The notes under the pieces were generated by a model. That model saw only the letters and a program-made list of their open reading frames with translations, ran no database searches and was not told where the DNA came from. Both the position numbers and the translations under genes were made by a program. Positions 42,107-46,598 of a DNA stretch of 46,598 nt are shown here, in pieces (position 1 is the stretch's first letter; each line of letters opens with the position of its first letter). The stretch spans positions 1 to 46,598 of the forward strand of contig JAAVZD010000011.1 of the NCBI GenBank assembly GCA_022791475.1, given 5' to 3'. The stretch is from Clostridia bacterium. GTDB lineage: Bacteria > Bacillota_A > Clostridia > TANB77 > CAG-508.

Positions 42107-43009
42107 ATGTATTATCCATATAATTTAATAGTAGTAGAACCAAAAATAAATAAATGGAAAATATTTATAGTAGTATTGATAGTGCTTGTTATAATACTAT
42201 TATCTATTTATGGTGGAATAAAATACGCAAAATATATAGAAAATAAAAAGTTTGAACAACAATTACAAAAAGAGCAAGAACAGAAAGAAGAGCAAAAGAA
42301 AATAGAAGAAGAAAAAGAAGCAAAGAGGTTAAAAAATTCTAAACCTTTAACGCAGGAACAAATGGGGGCAATAGAAAATATATATACATCAGAAGAAAAA
42401 AGAGTATTTTTAACATTTGATGATGGACCAACAACTTCTGTTACACCATTTATATTAGACTTATTAAAAGAGGAAAATATTAAAGCAACATTCTTTGTTT
42501 TAGGAAATAGAGCAAAATCAAATCCAGACTTAATAAAAAGAGAATTTGAAGAAGGGCATTACATAGCAAACCATGGTTATACTCATAAATATAGTAGCAT
42601 ATATACAAATAGTCAAACAGTATTAGATGAATATAACTATACAGAAGGTTGTATACAAGATGCTTTACAAAACCCAGATTATCACTCAAGAGTATTTAGG
42701 TTTCCAGGAGGAAGTGTAGGTGGTTACTACAAAAATATAAAAATGGAGGCAAAAGGGTATTTAAGGCAAAATGGAATAGTTTCATTAGACTGGAATTCAT
42801 TATCAAAAGATGCAGAAGGAGCAAAAACAAAAGAAATGCTACTTCAAAATGTAATAGATACAGTAGGAAATAAACAAAGTGTAGTAATATTAATGCATGA
42901 TGCAGCAGATAAAATTTTGACGTATGAAACACTACCAAGCGTAATACAATATTTAAGAGAGAATGGATATAGCTTTAAAAATTTATACGATATACTAGGA
43001 GATGGATAA
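42107..43009 (+). CDS. Membrane-anchored polysaccharide deacetylase
   Basis: NodB-fold enzyme that removes acetyl groups from peptidoglycan or another glycan outside the cell. After MYYPYNLIVVEPKIN comes a membrane anchor (about 18-38), a charged Glu/Lys/Gln coiled coil (about 43-75) and the NodB domain: catalytic FLTFDDGPT (Asp pair), HYIANHGYTH (metal His residues), RFPGGSVGG and VVILMHDAADK. The start is ATG 42107 after AAAAAGGTGAAAAA. It is 300 residues long, and its stop overlaps the ribosome-binding region of the trxB-like gene, so the two are coupled. Confidence 0.93.
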   Translation: MYYPYNLIVVEPKINKWKIFIVVLIVLVIILLSIYGGIKYAKYIENKKFEQQLQKEQEQKEEQKKIEEEKEAKRLKNSKPLTQEQMGAIENIYTSEEKRVFLTFDDGPTTSVTPFILDLLKEENIKATFFVLGNRAKSNPDLIKREFEEGHYIANHGYTHKYSSIYTNSQTVLDEYNYTEGCIQDALQNPDYHSRVFRFPGGSVGGYYKNIKMEAKGYLRQNGIVSLDWNSLSKDAEGAKTKEMLLQNVIDTVGNKQSVVILMHDAADKILTYETLPSVIQYLRENGYSFKNLYDILGDG

Positions 43010-43010
43010 T

Positions 43011-43874
43011 ATGGAATATGATGTAATTATAATAGGAAGTGGGCCTGCTGGAATATCTGCGAGTTTATATACAGCAAGGGCAAACTTAAAAACACTTATA
43101 ATTTCAAAAGGAATAGGAATATTAGAAAAAGTAAATAAAATAGACAATTATTATGGTTTAGCAAGTGATTTAACAGGAGAAGAGCTACAAGAAATAGGAA
43201 TAAATCAAGCAGAGAAATTAGGAGTGGAATTTGCAAAAGATGAGGTTGTTAAAATAGATTATGAAGAAAGCTTTGTTGTAGAAACTATAAACAGCAAGTA
43301 CAAAGCAAAAGCAGTAATAATAGCAACAGGAACATCAAGAAAAGCACCTAAGATAGTTGGAATAAAAGAATATGAAGGAAAAGGAATAAGCTATTGTGCT
43401 ACATGTGATGCATTTTTCTTTAGAGGAAAAGATGTAGCAGTATTAGGAAGCAAAGAATATGCACTTCACGAAGCAGAAGAATTAGGAAGGGTAGCAAACT
43501 CTGTAATTATACTCACAAATGGTGAAGAGAGAGTAGAAAATAGAAGTATAGATTTTATAGTAGAAGAAAAGAAAATAAGAGAATTTCGTGGTGGTGATAG
43601 TATAGAAGAAATACATTTTGAGGATAATACTATAAAGAAAATAGATGGAGTATTTGTAGCAGTAGGTACAGCAACAAGTAGTGATTTAGCAAGAAAAGTA
43701 GGTGCAAGAATAGATGAAAAAGGGAATATAATTGTAAATGAAAATATGAGTACAAATGTACCAAATTTATATGCTTGTGGAGACTGCACAGGAGGAATTC
43801 TACAAATAGCAAAAGCAGTATATGAGGGAATGGTAGCAGGGATGAGCATAATTAAGAGCATAAAAAATATATAA
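43011..43874 (+). CDS. trxB: Thioredoxin reductase-like flavoprotein
   Basis: FAD- and pyridine-nucleotide-dependent reductase for thioredoxin. FAD motif IIIGSGPAGISASLYTAR at the N-terminus, the redox-active CATCD in ISYCATCDAFFFRGK, the nucleotide loop AVLGSKEYALHEAEELG (the usual GGGxxA is GSKEYA, so NADPH binding may differ) and the C-terminal FAD motif LYACGDCTGGILQIAKAVYEG. I prefer ATG 43011 over 43002, because AGGAGATGG then has 8-base spacing. Length 287. It is followed by trxA after 16 bp, forming a trxB-trxA unit. Confidence 0.9.
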   Translation: MEYDVIIIGSGPAGISASLYTARANLKTLIISKGIGILEKVNKIDNYYGLASDLTGEELQEIGINQAEKLGVEFAKDEVVKIDYEESFVVETINSKYKAKAVIIATGTSRKAPKIVGIKEYEGKGISYCATCDAFFFRGKDVAVLGSKEYALHEAEELGRVANSVIILTNGEERVENRSIDFIVEEKKIREFRGGDSIEEIHFEDNTIKKIDGVFVAVGTATSSDLARKVGARIDEKGNIIVNENMSTNVPNLYACGDCTGGILQIAKAVYEGMVAGMSIIKSIKNI

Positions 43875-43890
43875 ATATGGAGGTAAAAAT

Positions 43891-44196
43891 ATGAAAGTTA
43901 CAACTGAAAACTTTGAAAAAGAGGTATTAAATTCAGAGGTGCCAGTATTGGTAGACTTTTTTGCAACTTGGTGTGGACCATGTAAAATGATGAGTCCAAT
44001 AGTAGAAGAACTTGCAAAAGAAATGAAAGGAAAAGCAAAAGTATATAAAGTAGATACAGATGAGGAACAAAACTTAGCATTAAAATATGGAATAATGAGC
44101 ATACCAACTTTTATAGTATTTAGAAATGGAGAACCAGTAGGTAAAGCAGTTGGAATGAGGGATAAAGAAGAATTAGTAAAATTATTAAATTCATAA
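43891..44196 (+). CDS. trxA: Thioredoxin
   Basis: Small redox protein of 101 residues with the active site ATWCGPCKM at about residues 30-38 and the cis-proline in GIMSIPTFIVF. The fold elements VLVDFFATWCGPC and VYKVDTDEEQNLA are standard. The start follows ATATGGAGGTAAAAAT. It lies directly after the reductase-like gene and probably receives electrons from it. Confidence 0.96.
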   Translation: MKVTTENFEKEVLNSEVPVLVDFFATWCGPCKMMSPIVEELAKEMKGKAKVYKVDTDEEQNLALKYGIMSIPTFIVFRNGEPVGKAVGMRDKEELVKLLNS

Positions 44197-44232
44197 AAAT
44201 GAATATGTTTTGAAGAATTTTCGCATTAAGTA

Positions 44233-44262
44233 TTGACATTTACTAACAAAGTATGCTAATAT
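44233..44262 (+). promoter_or_regulatory. Promoter of tRNA-Leu(TAG)
   Basis: TTGACA (44233-44238), 18-bp spacer, TAATAT (44257-44262). Confidence 0.7.
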
Positions 44263-44282
44263 AAATATTGTCGATATGACAT

Positions 44283-44365
44283 GCGGATGTGGCGAAACTG
44301 GCAGACGCGCTAGACTTAGGATCTAGTCCGAAAGGGTGGGGGTTCAAGTCCTCTCATCCGCACCA
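44283..44365 (+). tRNA. tRNA-Leu (anticodon TAG)
   Basis: Acceptor stem GCGGATG/CATCCGC, anticodon loop CTTAGGA (anticodon TAG), type II variable arm, T-loop GTTCAAG and an encoded CCA end. Confidence 0.97.
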
Positions 44366-44405
44366 ATGACGTATCTGTTCGAACTAATAGAACAGAAAAA
44401 TATGA

Positions 44406-44436
44406 AAATCAATCAGTAAGATGGTTGATTTTTTCT
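44406..44436 (+). terminator. Terminator after tRNA-Leu(TAG)
   Basis: Stem AAATCAATCA with TGGTTGATTT (one wobble pair), then TTTTC. Confidence 0.75.
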
Positions 44437-44523
44437 TTTGCTCAAAATATAATTCATTTTCAGTATGTATAAAATCAGTAAAGTTCATTAAAGAAAATAC
44501 TTAATTAATAAATGAGGATAAAC

Positions 44524-44640
44524 TTATTGCTTTGCAGATCCCCGAGTTGTATTAGTAGGACACAACTCATAGGGGGAAGACTTGTGGCAAAGCTAAAGTG
44601 CTATAAAAAATACTTTGTATTTTTTTAGCTTTTGGCTAAT
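44524..44640 (+). ncRNA. Intergenic structured RNA candidate
   Basis: The 525-bp gap before the methyltransferase gene holds no ORF. Within it GCTTTGC (44529-44535) pairs with GCAAAGC (44587-44593), enclosing CCCC/GGGG and GAGTTGT/ACAACTC helices. The 3' arm can instead pair with AGCTTTTGGC further on, and a T-run follows at about 44621. A promoter-like TTGATT-17-TATAAT precedes it (44425-44453). It could be a small RNA or a switch-like leader; no known family matched. Confidence 0.45.
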
Positions 44641-44889
44641 ATTGTACATGATTTTATTTCATAAAATCGGCACATAAACAAAGACGTGACATATTAAATT
44701 GAGCAAGTTTGAATTTAGAAATTAAGTGACTTTTATTTGATGAAGAAATTTCAAAGGAAGTGCTTTATGTAACAAGAATTATATAAAAAAACAAAGTTGT
44801 CAGATATATGTTATTTTGTATTAAAGTAATTTTAATACTTGTTTTAAAAAAAATATATTGTTATAATAAAAAAGAAATGGAGAGTAATT

Positions 44890-46257
44890 ATGTTTGTAGA
44901 AAAAAATAAAGAGTATATAGTACAAATTATAGATAATGGTATGGAAGGTGAAGGAATAGCCAAAATAGATGATTTTGTAATATTTATACCAAATGCTATA
45001 AAAGGAGAAAAAGTTAAGATACTTATATTAAAAGTATTAAAAAGTCATGCTTATGGAAAAATAATAGAAATATTAGAAAAATCAAAGTATAGGATAGAAG
45101 AAGATTGTACTACATATAAAAGATGTGGGGGATGTAATTTAAGACATATTGACTATGAAGAAACTTTAAATATAAAACAAAGAAAAGTAGAAAACTTAGT
45201 AAATAAAACTCTAAAAGGTAATAATATAGAAGTAAAAAATGTAATAGGAATGGGGAATCCTTATGGCTATAGAAACAAAGCACAATACCCAGTAGGAATG
45301 AATAAATTAGGAGAACCAGTAATTGGAGTATTTGCTGAGAGAACACACGAGATAGTACCAATGCAGAAATGTTATATACAAAATGAAATAGCAGAAAAAA
45401 TAGCATTTGCAATATACAAATTTATTAAAGAAAAAAATATACCAGTATATAATGAAAGTAATAGAAGCGGAATAATAAGACATATAGTAATAAAAGTAGG
45501 AATTCGTACTCATGAAATAATGTGTATACTAGTATTAAATAGTAAGAGCATTCAACATGAAAGTGAATTAGTTGACATGCTAGTAAAAGAATATAATGTA
45601 AAAACAATAGTAAAAAACATAAACGAAGAAAATACAAATGTAATATTAGGTAAGCAAAACATAGTACTTCATGGAGATGGATATATATATGATATATTAG
45701 GAGAATATACATTTAAAATATCACCAATGTCATTTTATCAAATAAATCCAGTACAAGCAGAAGTATTATACAATATAGCAATAGAAATGACGGAACTAAG
45801 CAAAGAAGATATATTATTTGACTTATATTGTGGAATAGGAACAATTGGAATTTTTGCTTCTACGCATGTGAAAAAAGTCTATGGAATTGAAATAGTAGAA
45901 GAAGCAATTAAAGATGCAAAAGAAAATGCTAAAATTAATAATATAAAAAATATAGAATTTTATGCAGGAGATGTAGAGAAAATATTTGCAAATTTAATAG
46001 AAAAAAAACAAGTATATCCAGATGTAATAATAGTAGATCCACCAAGAAAAGGGTTAGATGAAAACACAATAAACAACATATTAGCAGTAAAACCTAGAAA
46101 AGTAGTATACATTAGTTGTAACCCTGCAACAATGGTAAGAGATATGAAATTACTAGAAGAAAAATATGAAATAAGTGAAATTCAGCCAGTAGATATGTTT
46201 CCATTTACATCACACGTGGAATGTGTAGCAGTGCTACAACTAAAACAAGACATGTAA
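44890..46257 (+). CDS. 23S rRNA (uracil-5-)-methyltransferase RlmD/RumA family
   Basis: SAM-dependent m5U methyltransferase acting on rRNA or tRNA. N-terminal TRAM domain (about 1-60, YIVQIIDNGMEGEGIAKIDD). Fe-S cysteines in DCTTYKRCGGCNLRHIDYE. Methyltransferase domain: ILFDLYCGIGTIGIF (SAM site), VDPPRKGLD, the catalytic cysteine in VYISCNPATMVRD, and the C-terminal DMFPFTSHVECVAVL. At 455 residues it is complete. The start follows AATGGAGAGTAATT. Exact target (U747, U1939 or tRNA U54) cannot be told. No in-frame CGG. Confidence 0.94.
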   Translation: MFVEKNKEYIVQIIDNGMEGEGIAKIDDFVIFIPNAIKGEKVKILILKVLKSHAYGKIIEILEKSKYRIEEDCTTYKRCGGCNLRHIDYEETLNIKQRKVENLVNKTLKGNNIEVKNVIGMGNPYGYRNKAQYPVGMNKLGEPVIGVFAERTHEIVPMQKCYIQNEIAEKIAFAIYKFIKEKNIPVYNESNRSGIIRHIVIKVGIRTHEIMCILVLNSKSIQHESELVDMLVKEYNVKTIVKNINEENTNVILGKQNIVLHGDGYIYDILGEYTFKISPMSFYQINPVQAEVLYNIAIEMTELSKEDILFDLYCGIGTIGIFASTHVKKVYGIEIVEEAIKDAKENAKINNIKNIEFYAGDVEKIFANLIEKKQVYPDVIIVDPPRKGLDENTINNILAVKPRKVVYISCNPATMVRDMKLLEEKYEISEIQPVDMFPFTSHVECVAVLQLKQDM

Positions 46258-46598
46258 TACTTGATTTTGATATGGTTTCGGAGATTATAACTTTTGAGGA
46301 AAAAGGCAAATTTGGAAGAGAAAAACATCAAAATTTGGGTGTGAAAGTTAAAGTGGTTGCTTAAGTGGTAAGTGGAAACACATAAATTGATTTTTGAAAA
46401 ATTGAGCAATGTATTTGAAATATTGAGAAATTTGAAGTTGTATCTACAGCAAGCATAACAGGTATAGGTTGTGTTGATTAGTAGATATGAGGTAAAATTA
46501 GGTATTTCAATAGATAGAAGAAATTTATTAAAATGAGTTATAGAGAATCTTTATAAAATAGGTGTCAGTAGATATATGCTGATGTCTATTTTTTTGTC
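46258..46598 (+). other. Intergenic tail of the window
   Basis: After the methyltransferase stop there is no ORF I can support. A 30-codon open stretch from ATG 46272 (MVSEIITFEEKGKFGREKHQ) has no ribosome-binding site and might be a gene remnant. The right end carries a hairpin, AATAGGTGTCAG with CTGATGTCTATT, and a T-run (46554-46596) that looks like a terminator of whatever precedes it. Confidence 0.5.

Noticed and set aside
46272..46364. 30-codon ORF after the RlmD-type gene
   Set aside because: No ribosome-binding site and no recognised family; mentioned only as a possible remnant.

Overview
The window comes from a very AT-rich, anaerobic, probably spore-forming member of the Clostridia, most likely an uncultured gut lineage. 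The evidence is the codon usage (ATA, AGA and TTA dominate), a four-subunit 2-oxoacid:ferredoxin oxidoreductase, rubrerythrin, a DUF4364 protein, a YlbJ-type sporulation membrane protein, two perfect Spo0A boxes and a MurT/GatD-like pair. Most of the window is ordinary housekeeping chromosome. No prophage, CRISPR array, insertion sequence or rRNA operon was seen.

Layout. 1-5.1 kb: rpsB (5' end missing), tsf, family 4 uracil-DNA glycosylase, DUF4364, a membrane J-domain protein and trmB. 5.3-11.3 kb: a small XRE regulator, metG (TTG start), a response regulator/histidine kinase pair and a lone sortase. 11.8-16.5 kb: rubrerythrin, dut, a small GC-rich ORF and the porCDAB operon. 16.7-20.1 kb: a CCA-adding-type nucleotidyltransferase, a membrane-anchored surface protein, small hypotheticals and a DUF6514-like gene behind Spo0A boxes. 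20.3-26.3 kb: ylbJ, mfd, a type I toxin/antisense-RNA candidate and a SpoU-type rRNA methyltransferase. 27-27.5 kb: a promoter-driven, GC-rich structured RNA of about 510 nt. 27.7-34.8 kb: asnS, aspS, murT and gatD-like. 35-41 kb: nifS-type desulfurase, two half-size TauE proteins and a compositionally distinct pair (aminotransferase-GNAT fusion plus a hypothetical) beside tRNA-Leu(CAA). 41.3-46.3 kb: AlkD-like protein, polysaccharide deacetylase, thioredoxin reductase, thioredoxin, tRNA-Leu(TAG) and an RlmD/RumA-type methyltransferase.

Main discovery candidate. Six genes (porA, a pilin-like surface protein gene, ylbJ twice, mfd, aspS, nifS) are each interrupted by a +1 frameshift. All seven breaks have the same form: a zero-frame CGG whose C is one base too many, so that skipping the C restores the frame at a GGN glycine codon. 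In the five recognised families this glycine falls at a glycine I recall as conserved. All seven lie on the coding strand of their gene, whichever genomic strand that is, and in the same codon phase. That argues against random indels and for +1 recoding at CGG. By eye, no intact core gene here contains an in-frame CGG; the seven in-frame sense CGG codons found are all in five accessory or hypothetical genes.

Other notable points are a GatD homologue lacking both catalytic residues, a palindromic element read in frame inside Mfd and YlbJ as Gly-Thr-Val-Pro, a duplicated hairpin RNA element with a compensatory base change, and at least three families of dispersed palindromic repeats that fill most intergenic gaps.
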